This document shows positions 1-10,602 of a stretch of 64,000 nt of DNA, piece by piece. This DNA is from Cotesia glomerata (taxonomy: Eukaryota > Arthropoda > Insecta > Hymenoptera > Braconidae): NCBI RefSeq assembly GCF_020080835.1, contig NC_058166.1, positions 9,664,380 through 9,728,379 on the forward strand, read 5' to 3'. The translations under genes were made by a program, and so were the position numbers. Position 1 is the stretch's first letter. The number at the start of each line of letters is the position of its first letter. A model generated the notes under the pieces. The model was not told the DNA's origin and searched no databases. It saw only the letters and a list, made by a program, of their open reading frames with translations.

Positions 1-59
1 TTTCTTATGAACTCCGCCGTTCATCTTACAGCATTAAATAAACATTTTTATTTTTATAT

Positions 60-1010
60 TAGAAATTTTATTAATTTTTTTTTAATTACTTGAGAACGGC
101 TGGACCGATTGGGCTATTTTTTTTTTCGTTATCTTCAGAATTGTCAGGAGAAAGTTTTGTAGGTAAGAAAATTTTTAAAAAATCCGCTAAAAAATTAAAA
201 ATTTTGATGGTAATCGAAGGATTCCCATCTATAGAGTCACTCATCATGAAATCTCGGGAACCATAGGACTTAGAAACGTGAAACTTGGTAGGAATATTAC
301 TTTTGCTATGTAGAGGTCAGCTAAGACCGGATTTTAAGAAATTCATCCCCCAAAGAGGATTGCGGGGGCGTTAACAATGAACAATTCCCGTTTTTAAACT
401 ATAGCTCCTATAGACTTCAAATTTGGTAGAACTTTTCTGTCAGAGATGTAGAAATAGTCTATGAACGATTTTCACGATAGCTCATCCCACAGGGGGTTGC
501 GGGGGTGGGTATTAACAATTAAAATTTTTCATTTTCCAGCTAAAGCCCCTAAAGGCTCCAAATTTTGTAGGAATTTTCTATAAGTGATGTAAAAATGATT
601 TATGAACAAATTTTACGATATCCCACCCCAAAGACGATTGCGGGGGCGTTAACAATGAAAATTTTTAATTTCCAAGCTATAGCTCCTATAGACTCCAAAT
701 TTAGTGAGAGTCTTCTATATGTAATATAAAAATGATCTAAGAGCGGATTTTACAATAAATCACCTCCAATAAGGTTCGCGGGGGTGGGTGTTAACAATAA
801 AAAATTTTAATTTCGAAATATAGCTTCTAAAAATTCTAAATATGATAGGAATCTTTTGTTATTCATGTAAAGATTATCTCAAAATGGATTTCAATAAAGT
901 CTACTTCCGACAAGAATTGCGGGGGTGGGTGTTAAAATCTAAAATTTTAATTTCCAACCTGTAACTTCTATAGACTCCAAATTTGATGGGGATCTTCGTG
1001 TATGTGGGGA
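60..1010. repeat. Degenerate ~140-bp tandem repeat, block 1
   Basis: A G-rich core resembling TTGCGGGGGTGGGTGTTAACAA recurs at about 361, 498, 639, 776 and 918, a spacing of 137-142 bp. Between cores each unit repeats a 'tagctcctatagactccaaatttggtagg' type segment with many substitutions. A related lead-in starts near 265. Positions 1-264 are AT-rich and hold no gene that I can see. The same unit reappears at 3601-4040. No ORF of note. Confidence 0.7.
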
Positions 1011-1640
1011 TATTCGTGTATTCCTTTCAACAATCGTCTCTTCGGCAGCGGAGAAAAAGTCATTGAGAGGTTTCCAAAGCTTAACTTTACATGTAGCTAT
1101 CCAATCAATGGACTAAGAATTATACATTCATTTTACTTTTGCAGATCACATAACCGATGAATTCTTTCATTGTGGGATCGCGGAAATAAAATGTAACAGA
1201 TTAAAATGAACGCATTTTCCAAGCACTTGAGATGTGGAAAAGAAATTTAGTTACTTATTTCAATAGAATTTATAAAAAAACATGAACAATTAATTTTCTA
1301 TAAAAATTGATGTCACTGAGAAAATTTTAGTTAACAGAAAATTCGTCGCACTTGAACCTAGACAAATTTCAACTTCACATATGAGACTTGCAATGACTTT
1401 AACTAAAACTTTCAATGCTCATTTCAAATTTTTTTCTTCGTGTCAATTATTATCAATTTTTGGAAGAAAGCCACAGAAATATTATAATGATTCCACATTG
1501 AAAGTTACAATGAAAATTAGCTAAAAAAATTACATGGATGAAAGATACAAGCTAATTCAATGGAATTTGGAATTTGTGCAAGTCTAAACAATATCGATGC
1601 TTGCAGTTCTATCCACGGGGCATATTTATGTTCATACAAA
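1011..1640. other. AT-rich spacer, nothing recognised
   Basis: No ORF of useful length, no structured RNA and no clear repeat boundary is visible in this stretch. Confidence 0.5.
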
Positions 1641-2800
1641 AATAAAAAAAAAAATTAGAAAAACGGTTGACCCTAAAGGCCATCCCTGCAACTTCCCGCT
1701 AATTTCATATTTAAACGCTCAAAATTGCACTTACTACCGAACTTTTACTATCTGGTAAAAGTTTAATAAAACACTATTTCTTAAATTTTAAAACTGCAAT
1801 AACTTTTGAATGAATAAACCGATTTCCACATGGTTGGTGGCGTTAGACGCAGTTTTCCAGGCCTCATGAAGAACCTTTAAGTTTAAATTGATCAAACAAG
1901 GAATTTTGGTGTAATTAAAAAAAAACACTTTTTTTCGATTTCTTTCGTCAACGATAACTCACGAACGAATCAACCGATTTTGACCGGCTTGGTGGCGGTC
2001 GACGTTGTTTTTTTATGTTAAGAGCTGATTAGTTTTTGGAATTGATCGGTCAAGCCGTTTAAAAGTTATTAAAAAAAAACCACATTTAAAAAAATTTTAT
2101 TTATTTATATACGGATTTCTAGTGTACAGGCGTAATAACGCCCTTTTACACCCCAAGCCTTATCATTCTGCTTAGTTAACTCTGCCTTATCATTGCGGCT
2201 GTGGACCGACTTGTGCCTTCTGTACCGCATTTGCCCTGATCCTCACCACTCGGCTATTGGAACAGTAACATGGGAAAACCACAGAGAAAACCCATGTTAG
2301 TACAGTCGGAGCTGGGTTAAGTCTACATTGATTGATAAGAAACTCTTCTTTATCGACCACTGGAGCATTAGGCCCCTCTCCTAGTGTGCAGAGATCCCTC
2401 GCGCTAGCCAACGCTGACTAGAGTGGTCACCCATTCAAGTTGTTGCTTAAAATGTGTGATCGCCCAAGTCAGACGTGTGCCGCTCGGCTATCTCTGCCAC
2501 TTTCAGAGGCTGGCAACGTAACGTAACGCACATATTTTTAATTATAATCACTGAAAAATATTGGTGCGTGCTGGGATCGAACCCGGGTCCCACTCTTTCG
2601 AAAAGCGAGCACCGAGCGGACCAGGCCATTGCCAACCTCTCACATTTAAAAAAATTTTTTTTCGCAGTTTTTTCAAGATTTCTCAAAATCTATCGGTCCG
2701 AATCGGTCCAAGTTGTATTCAAAATCTAAGTTTAGTCGAACCCTTTTGAATGGCACCAACCGCGATCGAATCGATCAAGTCGTTCAAAAGTTATGAGAGG

Positions 2801-2882
<82 letters not shown>

Positions 2883-3028
2883 GACACCATCGCGGCAATA
2901 GTCAGGGAAGCTTCCTAGGACCTCAAAACGTCGAGATCTGACGAAAACTCGATTTTCGAATAACGGGGTAAAAACAAAAACTTCCCGATTTTTAAAAATT
3001 TTCAATTTCTTAGCGGGAAGTTAAAAAT
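1641..3028 (+). repeat. Dispersed repeat 'HR', copy 1 (interrupted by a SINE)
   Basis: HR is my working name for a family seen at least seven times in this window. In plus orientation it begins with 'cggttgaccctaaaggcc' and 'aacttcccgctaatttcat', runs through degenerate blocks such as 'cgaacgaatcaaccgatttt', reaches 'gagaggtttacac' followed by a (CA)n tract (about 2803-2879), and ends with 'cgtcgagatctgacgaaaac' and a self-complementary end (cttcccg ... cgggaag) at 2990-3028. No coding capacity is seen. This copy is split by a SINE at 2099-2640. Confidence 0.7.
2099..2640 (-). mobile_element. tRNA-derived SINE with 18-bp target duplication
   Basis: The 542-bp insert is flanked by identical 18-bp direct repeats (2081-2098 and 2641-2658, starting cacatttaaaaaaa), so it is a target-primed insertion into HR copy 1. 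On the minus strand the head (about 2565-2640) is tRNA-like, with a perfect RNA polymerase III B box GGGTTCGATCCC at 2573-2584 and a degenerate A box at 2617-2628, about 44 nt upstream of it. A ~470-bp unrelated body follows, and the 3' end is AT-rich (near 2099). The source tRNA cannot be named with confidence. Confidence 0.75.
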
Positions 3029-3099
3029 AATAATGAAACATAAAATTTTATTTATTTTCTATTTTAATTCGCCCAGCGAAGCGGGCGGGAAACGGCTAG
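3029..3099 (+). mobile_element. Possible Helitron 3' end
   Basis: The segment 'gcccagcgaagcgggc' (from 3071) forms a short hairpin and is followed 13 nt later by CTAG|T at 3096-3100. A hairpin just upstream of a CTRR terminus is the usual Helitron 3' end. The matching 5' TC end was not located, so only the end is called. Confidence 0.4.
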
Positions 3100-3120
3100 T
3101 AGATATATATATATATATAT

Positions 3121-3600
3121 TAGGGTGGGCCAAAAAAAAACTTTTAATTTTTTTTTCTTTAGCTACAACGAAAATATCGTCCAAGATGACGAAAAAAAAA
3201 TTCTGGTAAAGTTTGAGCTCTTAATATCAATATTTAGAGGTGTCACATGGTGATTTTTGATTTCCCATTTAATTAAATAACACGGGAATTTTTTTTTTTT
3301 TTTGGAATTTCGATGTATCTCAACGAGTTATTGTGTAGTAAAAATAAATAAATATTTTGTAGGAAATTGAACGGCCTACAAAAAAGGTCTGATATAATTT
3401 TTCGCTAAGTCAACTCAGTTAAAAGTTATTCGTAGTTAAAGTTCAACTTAAAATAATATTACGATGACTTTCACAATTTTTTATACTTTTTAACAAAAAA
3501 TCGGCTTAAAATCATAAAAAAAACATATTTTTCGTGATTTTTCTCGTTTTTACTTCCCAAATTTATTAAGAAAAACTTATGTTATATGACAACCTACTCT
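3121..3600 (+). repeat. Dispersed repeat with 'tagggtg..aaaaaaaa' head, copy A
   Basis: It starts at 'tagggtgggccaaaaaaa' right after an (AT)n run and contains 'gaacggcctacaaaaaaggt' near 3369. The same head and the same inner segment occur in the same order at 35757-36300, so this is a dispersed family. No ORF. Confidence 0.6.
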
Positions 3601-4040
3601 TAATACGAATTGCGGGGGTGGGTGTTAACAATGAAAATTTTAAATTTACTAGCTATAGTTCCTACAGACTCTTAATTTAGTAGTCTTTTATTTGTCATGT
3701 GGAGATCATCTCAATACGGATTTCAATAAATTCTACTTCCAATAGGGATTGCGTGAGTGGATGTTAGAATTTTTAATTTCCAAACTGTAACTTCTATAAA
3801 CTCTAAATTTGGTAGGAATGTTCGTGTGTAATCTCCCCTTCAAGTTCATCAGCTAAGAATGGATTTTATAAAATTCCAACTCCAATAGGGATTGCGAGGG
3901 CGTTAAAAATAAACAATTCTTATTTCCAAATAATAGTTTCTATGGACTCACAATTTTCTAGGAATCTTTTATTTATATTGTAGAAACCATCTCGAACAAA
4001 ATCTTATGAAATTCCTTCCCCCTACAGGAGTGCAGGCGTG
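3601..4040. repeat. Degenerate ~140-bp tandem repeat, block 2
   Basis: Units related to block 1 have cores near 3611, 3740, 3893 and 4029. The assembly gap follows directly, so the array length is unknown. After the gap, 4141-4175 carries the self-complementary HR-type terminus (cttagcgggaagttaaaaat). Confidence 0.65.
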
Positions 4041-4140
4041 NNNNNNNNNNNNNNNNNNNNNNNNNNNNNNNNNNNNNNNNNNNNNNNNNNNNNNNNNNNN
4101 NNNNNNNNNNNNNNNNNNNNNNNNNNNNNNNNNNNNNNNN
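4041..4140. other. Assembly gap (100 N)
   Basis: Exactly 100 ambiguous bases, the usual placeholder for a gap of unknown size. It lies inside a tandem repeat, which explains the assembly failure. Confidence 0.99.
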
Positions 4141-4175
4141 GAGAATTTTCAATTTTCTTAGCGGGAAGTTAAAAA

Positions 4176-4400
4176 TTGTAGGAAAAGTTACAATTGTAAC
4201 ATCGTAATCCAAGACCAGACTTTCAATACATTCACTTTGATAAATTTACAATGTTACACCGTTAAAATTCGGATGTTTACTATTTTTGAAGGCATTTTTT
4301 CGATACAACATCGTAAATTTTAAAATGTAAAATTGTCAAAGTAACCGCATTCAAAGTCTATTCTTGGATTACGATGTGACAATAGTAATTTTTCCTACAA
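4176..4400. mobile_element. Palindromic MITE (~225 bp)
   Basis: The ends are imperfect inverted repeats of about 45 bp: 'ttgtaggaaaagttacaatt' from 4176 is mirrored by '...agtaatttttcctacaa' ending at 4400, and both arms contain 'acatcgtaatccaaga' or its complement. No coding capacity. A target duplication could not be fixed. Confidence 0.65.
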
Positions 4401-4424
4401 CTTTTTTTCTGTGTATTACTCTCT

Positions 4425-4535
4425 AAACATGAATTAGTGAAAATTCACTGGAATAAGTGAATATTCACTAATTCTAAGTGCCAATCGAACCACTTTAAAA
4501 CCAAAGTATGACTAGGTATACCTAGTCATACAAAA
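4425..4535. repeat. Short palindromes
   Basis: An imperfect inverted repeat (gaattagtgaa ... ttcactaattc, about 4431-4475) is followed by a perfect 26-bp palindrome at 4506-4531 (gtatgactaggta and its complement). No known element or regulator can be assigned. Confidence 0.55.
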
Positions 4536-5460
4536 AATTGAAGCTTTTGAATGATCAATACCACTTTTTCTTCTCAATTACAACCATAAATTTCAAAATT
4601 TTGAACTTTTTAGTCCGAATGATCAGTACCCTAAAAACAATCTTATCTGATCAAATCCAAGAACCTAATCAACAAAAAAACAGCAATAAAATTAAACGCA
4701 TCAACACAAGGTACACCAATTCACTACCCTTATCTCTTATATACATGTCTCGCTGGATTGATTTTTCTCGACCTACGTCACTGATTCTACCCAGCATGCG
4801 CAAACCTCTATTTATCTTTTTTCGAGTCCAAGCCAAATTTCAAAAACCATTTTGTCGATTTATCGAACTATTTCTTCTCTTCAGAATCAAAAATCCAGCT
4901 CATAGTCCCAATCTCCAATTTCTCCTCCAAGAGAGAAACAATTTTAGTCCAAACTGCATTGCATGAAGCCACTTTCAAAGCATGATGAGGAGAAGGAGGA
5001 GGTAGTGGTAGTGGGACATTAAAGCGCGATAGCAACCGTCGGTTGAGTATAAGCTTGACTGTAGCGAGGTCAAAGAGGGTTCATTCAGTTTAGTAGCGTG
5101 TTTGTTATACTCTCGACTCTCAACTCATCACCATTGTCTCTGAACTAGAGTATTTTATTTATTTAATTGCAAACCATAGATGCGCAATCTGACAAAATAA
5201 TTAATAATAATTTATTAAAAAAAATTCAAAGTGTTGAATAAAATATAAAATTAAAAACATCAGCTTCGACACTACAATTCAGAAAAATAGTCAGTGGAAC
5301 GTTGAATGGTTAATCATAAAATAATTATAATGCTGATTACTGTGCTGAATTTTTGAGTTAGTCGGGGTCAATCCAGTGGAGAAGGATCATGAGCACTTAG
5401 AATTTAGGGTGCGGTTGGTATCTGAATTTAAATAAATATCTAGTGATAGGACAGAAGACT
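4536..5460 (+). promoter_or_regulatory. Candidate promoter / 5' non-coding exon region of RhoBTB
   Basis: Positions 4976-5100 are richer in G and C than the surroundings and include 'gaggagaaggaggaggtag'. An arthropod-like initiator TCAGTT lies at 5085-5090. Possible donors occur near 5408-5422 (GGTGCGG, GGTATCT). RhoBTB's first coding exon starts right after an acceptor AG at 10149-10150, so at least one upstream 5' UTR exon must exist, and this is the most likely place I can see. It is weak evidence: no DPE or TATA was confirmed. A 142-codon open frame at 4538-4966 has no recognisable content and looks fortuitous. Confidence 0.2.
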
Positions 5461-6810
5461 AGTCTAGTCTAACGAGTGATTTAATTGATTTTAGGAGCTT
5501 TTGTTTTGTTAATTGAATTCTTGAGCGGCGTATGCATATTGAACAAGTTAAACTTTGTTTAATGCTACTAAATGACAGCCGCGTGGTTTTCATTACATAA
5601 TGCAAACCCAGTTACGATGCAATTGCGTATTTAAAGGCTCTACGTGCATGCACAATGCTAGTGCCAGAGTTGCTGGTTTAGTTACCAGCTTTAATATTTG
5701 ATTCCATTCGAGTTGTATGTTGTGTGTTGAATGCATGATGCCTTTTGAGTGTCGATTTCTTAAAGTTTCGAATTTCAGCTTGCTCATTCTGGATTTTATT
5801 TGTCAGTCCTTTTAGGGTTATTATTTCGAATTGTGGTGCAATTTTTTGGTAACTTATAAAAAGTTTAGCTATTGTCAATTTTAATAAAATTATTAATTCT
5901 GTTTTATATTGAAATTAAATTTCAAGATTTTTAAGTTCAGCGAAAAAATTATAAATTATGAACTATTGTAAAAATTTTTTTCTTCCAAGTTATTTTTTGA
6001 AGTAGTATTAATTTTTTTTTTTGACAATTGAAAGTTGGAAATTTTCCGAAAATTAATTTCTATTTGAAATTTAATTTTTTCAAGTTATTAAAAATTTTTT
6101 GCTCTTGAATTTGGTTAGAAAATTTAATAAAAATGATTGAATAAGAAAATTATATTTAAAAATTTTCAAAAACAAATTTTAGACTAAATATTTATTTGAG
6201 AATTTGAAAAACTTAATGGAATATTAATTGATTGTCGATAGAAAATGTTAATTAAAAAATTTTTGCATTGTTGCCGCATATTGAAAAATGTAATTGAAAA
6301 ATTTTTGAGGGTTGAAAAATTTTAATTAATTATTGATCCCAATAAATTCAATAAATTGCAATAAATTTCATTTCTCGCTTCCCTTTTACAGTATGAAGTA
6401 CTTCAACATGTCACATATGATTTTGTTTGTTCAAATTTGAATATATATTACAAATCTTTCGAGATATTTATCTATTAAACATTTCATGGAAAAATAAATT
6501 AGTTTAGACAAGCTTGTTAACAAACAATTTGAGTTAAAAGCTTATACCCGATGAAATACAAAGCTGGCAATGAACTTGACGGGAATAAGTCGAATCCTTG
6601 ACAGAAATGATCGACAATACTAGTTTCGAGTAGCCTATAATCAATGAAGCTATACTCGCAATACAAACACAAACACACATGACATAAATACTTAGATATA
6701 GATATACATTAGGTGTTACGTATAGCTGAGTATATAAGTGTAGGCTATGCTTTTAAATCATTATCATACAATTAAATGACATAACATTATAAATAAAATA
6801 ACAAAAGTAT
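5461..6810. other. AT-rich stretch, nothing recognised
   Basis: Low-complexity A/T-rich sequence. I see no ORF with coding character, no RNA gene and no repeat boundary. Confidence 0.5.
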
Positions 6811-6960
6811 AAGTAAGGTAAAAGCCCCAATAGATGATCATGTATCAGTATATGATCACTCCATGTATTTGTATACCTATATTTGTGAATATAGATATAC
6901 AAATACATGCAGTGATCATATACTGGTACGTGATCATCTATTGGGGCTTTTACCTTACTT
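6811..6960. mobile_element. 150-bp near-perfect palindromic MITE, copy 1
   Basis: The left arm 'aagtaaggtaaaagccccaa' starts at 6811, and its reverse complement ends at 6960. The two arms pair along almost the whole length, through 'gatgatca..gta.cagtatat' to a small AT-rich centre. A second copy lies at 23801-23948, beyond the other end of RhoBTB. The element is too short to encode anything. It should form a long hairpin in single-stranded DNA or RNA. Confidence 0.8.
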
Positions 6961-8277
6961 TTGAAAATCAGTGCTTATATCACACAAGAGATTTTTTCGG
7001 CTCAATCAACATGCACGTTTATTTAAATATTAATTAATAAAAAATTTTTTTTTAGTAAATTTGTATTTTAATTTGAATATTTGAATAATAATAATAATTA
7101 TAAATGTTGATTGTACATTAGCTAAAAGCTATTTACAATCTCATTATAGTTTTGTTTTATAATAATATTTTTTATAAGATACATAATCAATTAATGGTAA
7201 TAATTTTAATGTTTAAAACTATCTATACATTATTTTTAATTAATTTTTTAAGCTCTATTCGAAAAATTTTTACTCTGTCTTCTTTTAATAACGCGTTTGG
7301 TAATTTATTGTACCATAGTAATCCTTTATGAACAATTGTTTTCACGTCCGTTAATAATAATAATTATAATAATAATAATAATAATAATTTTGATGTTGAT
7401 AATGATATTGATTTCTGGAATTCTTAATAATAATAATCACTAATCACTATCGTACTTTTTGGATCTTTTAATCATACTTAAATATGTATATGCAATAATA
7501 TTGATTTGACCTCGTTACAAGCTTCCTATATTTAGAATCGAACATTCAAGAACAAATTTAAAAGATTTAAAAGTTCAATAAAGTTTATTGCATGTAATTA
7601 AATAGAAAACTAAAATCAAAAACTTAAGTATTCGATAAATAAAAAAAGAGAAAAAAATAGGAAGTATTATCCTGTAAATATTTCGCAATTTTGTCGCCGC
7701 TTATTTAACCTCTGGCTATCGATTGAATTTCATAATAAAAAAGGGTTAACATAAAAAATAAATAAAAAACTAGACATTGAAAGTTTTTTTCATATAATAT
7801 TAACATGTAATTCTAGATTTTATACTTTCTGACTAACGCGTATCTATTCGCTATGATCCCAACCGCAATCTGATAAAAATAAATCAATATCATATTATCT
7901 GTTATACATACATATTTAGACAAATGGACTCGCACCGCAAGATCAGTATCTATCTAAGCGTGAATTAATTCAACTAGTTGAATAGTCTTATGCTTAATTG
8001 ACGTACAATGTAACTACAAGTGTAATTATTTTTTAAATTATTATTTGAATAATAAATTTAAAAAAAGAGGCTGAATATTTTTGCATTGTCCAGTAATTGT
8101 CGGGTTATAAAGAAGCTAAAAATAAAATTGATTATAAAAGCCGGTGAATGATGGGCATGTCTGTGTTAATATAATTCAGACGCTTATAACAAGAGTGGTC
8201 CTTTTATTTATGTTGTATTTTTTTATTACAGACAGGCCTTTCATTTAATTCACTCCATTTAATACAGATTGAATTAA
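6961..8277. other. AT-rich stretch, nothing recognised
   Basis: Contains short TAA/AAT microsatellite-like runs (7350-7390) and otherwise anonymous AT-rich sequence. No gene seen. Confidence 0.5.
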
Positions 8278-8746
8278 CACTGGAAAAAAACTAGATGATT
8301 TAAGTACAATATTATCTTCTAAATTTCACTCTTGCTTCGAGATTTTTTGTTCGAATTAATTCAAAAAATTAATTTATGAACAGAATCAAGAAAATAAAAA
8401 AAAAGAATGAAAATTGATTTTTAAAAGTTCATCATTTAACAATTTTACCAATTCAACATAATAAGTTTTAAATACGATTTAGGGCTCCTTCATTAATTTA
8501 TCCGCGAGATTTTTTCACATCAAAATTTTTCATCAAAACTTTTAACAATTTCACATCAAAACTTTTAAAAAATAGATTTTTTAAAAGTCCAATTTAGTTG
8601 TATTTTATGACGATGTTATACTCTTGACCCTCAGATTTCGAAAATTTCACAAGAAAAAAAACCCGTTTCAAGACAAGAAATTCTTATATCAAGACAACAA
8701 ACTCTCTTCAAAATATTTTGTTTGGATCAATTAGTTTTTTTCAGTG
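8278..8746. mobile_element. MITE with CACTG termini (~470 bp)
   Basis: Left end 'cactggaaaaaaactag' and right end 'ttagtttttttcagtg' are inverted repeats with one mismatch. Flanks 'ttaa' and 'taat' allow a TAA duplication. The interior is AT-rich and non-coding. Similar CACTG ends bound the elements at 11323-11567 and 25014-25743. Confidence 0.55.
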
Positions 8747-8758
8747 TAATCTGTTTCA

Positions 8759-8852
8759 AAGATGAGAACTCGATTTTCGAAAACCGAAGTGAATTCAATA
8801 ACTTCCCGATTTTTTTAAAATCCTTGATTTTCATAGCAGAAAGTTAAAAATA
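8759..8852 (+). repeat. HR repeat, 3'-end fragment
   Basis: Contains 'gagaactcgattttcgaaaa' and the self-complementary terminus 'cttcccgattttttt ... gcagaaagttaaaaat' typical of the HR 3' end. Only the last ~95 bp are present. Confidence 0.55.
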
Positions 8853-8879
8853 AGGAAAATTTTGTGACGGGCATATCTT

Positions 8880-9900
8880 TATTATAAAATGTGTTTATAT
8901 AGTCAAATTTAGTACCATCGGAAAGGATATAACCTGAATTTATGTAAATTTCCACGGTTTGATATTTTTTAGTTGATAGTCAAGCAAGATTTTTTAGAAA
9001 TTTATCTATGGCATTTGTCGTCATGGTAGAATTTTCAGCTAATTTTGCTATTACAAAAATACACGTTTTGGATCAAAACATTATGTCTTATCATCAAGAT
9101 AGCGCCTATAATTCTTGACCGATGTTCGTAAAAATTTGGTGATGATATTATTTTTGATTGAGAAGAAATAGCTTATTTATGTAAGCTTTAGGTTAAAGCT
9201 CATAAAATATTTTTCACTTGACTTGTAATACTGTCATTTTTCAATTATTTTTAGCAATTTTATAGAGGTTAAAAGTTACTTTGAATCAATTTCAGGTAGG
9301 GTAAACGTGATGCAACTTGTGAGTGGGACAGCACTCACAATTCTTGATCGATCTTCATAAAGAATGAATATACAGTATCAGTTATTGTGAATTAAATATA
9401 AGTTAAATAATTTATCTTATATTTACTATGAAATCTACTTTCCATATGCTGAATGGCGTTTTTTTTATATTTTATAAGAGATTTTTATTGATAAATTTGG
9501 TATCATCAAAATGGCCTTTATCAAAATTTGTGCTTATTAACGATTTTATATATTTTTTAGTAATAGTCAATTTATTATGGCAAGTTTTTGAAATAGTTTT
9601 AAATAATTTGTTGGTTCTATAAGTTTGTGGTCGTCACATTCGTCCATTGAATAATTAATCCTGTGATAGCAATATTACTTTCAAAATTTATATAAAAACT
9701 ATCCAAACTATGTAATATAAAAAAATCATTAAGCCAAAATTTTAGTGTGTATGAATTTAACTATCCTTATGGAATTTTTGTTTATTTTAAAAATAATTTT
9801 CATTGTTAAATATTATTTTTTGAATTCATTTAAGAATTACTAAAACTGCGTATATTGTGATTAAAAATATCGAAAAATTAAGTCAAAGCTCATTTATTCA
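8880..9900. repeat. Dispersed repeat shared with RhoBTB intron 8
   Basis: Segments such as 'ttttagt(a/t)atagtcaattt(a/t)ttatg(g/t)caag' and 'ctgtgatagcaatatta' recur near 8960-9000, 9550-9690 and 21510-21650, with the same order of blocks. No ORF of note (the 64-codon frame at 9428-9622 falls inside it). Family unknown. Confidence 0.45.
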
Positions 9901-10150
9901 TAATTTGTATTCCTCAGCTGTCACATTATCACTACAGATTTTGAATTATTACTATAATTATTATCGTGTAATAATAACAACAAAAGAAATTATTGAATCA
10001 AAGCATTTAGCTTTAAAATTTTTTTTTTTCAGTGGAGAAATAGTTGAAGCTAACAACCCTTATCTTAAAAATAATATATCTTAAAATTAATTTATTTCTT
10101 GGATCTTATAATTGTAAATTAAAAATTAATAATTAAAAATAAAATTTCAG

Positions 10151-10261
10151 ATCGAATGAACTCGAGTATCCTGAAAGAGGACGAAGAGGACGAAGAAGCA
10201 GCGTTAGGAGCAGACTGGATTTACCGGTGACAAATTTTATGAGCAGGTGTAACTTGAGGTG
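10151..10261 (+). other. RhoBTB: RhoBTB 5' UTR part of first coding exon
   Basis: It begins right after the acceptor 'aaaatttcag' (AG at 10149-10150), so transcription starts further upstream. A TAA at 10250-10252 is in frame with the RhoBTB ATG at 10262 and rules out an upstream in-frame start in this exon. The segment contains a 24-codon uORF (10156-10230). Confidence 0.7.
10156..10230 (+). CDS. Upstream ORF in RhoBTB 5' UTR
   Basis: ATG at 10156 opens 24 codons ending with TGA at 10228-10230, 31 nt before the RhoBTB ATG. The predicted peptide is acidic (core KEDEEDEEAALGADW) and the codons look protein-like rather than AT-rich noise. Function is unknown. The likely effect, by general knowledge of uORFs, is to lower translation of the main ORF. 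It could instead be part of an alternative N terminus if spliced differently. Confidence 0.4.
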   Translation: MNSSILKEDEEDEEAALGADWIYR

Positions 10262-10441
10262 ATGGACAATGAGCAACCGCACCAGGAGCTGGTCAAGTGT
10301 GTCGTTGTGGGAGACACCGCTGTTGGAAAGACCAGGCTGATTTGCGCCCGTGCCTGCAACAAACACGTGTCGCTATCGCAATTGCTGACCACCCACGTAC
10401 CCACGGTCTGGGCCATCGACCAGTATCGAATTTACAAGGAC
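10262..10441 (+). CDS. RhoBTB: RhoBTB coding exon 1
   Basis: Encodes residues 1-60, start MDNEQPHQELVK, with the P-loop GDTAVGKT. Ends in phase 0 at donor GAC|GTAAGC. Confidence 0.95.
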
Positions 10442-10555
10442 GTAAGCCGCAAGAATGAATATAAATAACAAAACATTCTTGTACATAGACCTTAAACCTC
10501 CTTGACAACTATTTATTCCTTTTTGCTTCCTCTCCTGCCTGATACTAATATCATA

Positions 10556-10602
<47 letters not shown>

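Noticed and set aside
265..1010. CRISPR-like regular repeats
   Set aside because: Units are 140 bp, degenerate and without distinct spacers, and the genome is eukaryotic.
2750..3005. Poly-(Thr-His) and poly-(Cys-Val) frames at CA/TG tracts (also near 39100 and 53200)
   Set aside because: Translation of dinucleotide microsatellites, not genes.
4538..4966. 142-codon open frame upstream of RhoBTB
   Set aside because: Low-complexity Ile/Asn/Phe/Leu composition, no motif, and AT-rich context. Most likely chance.
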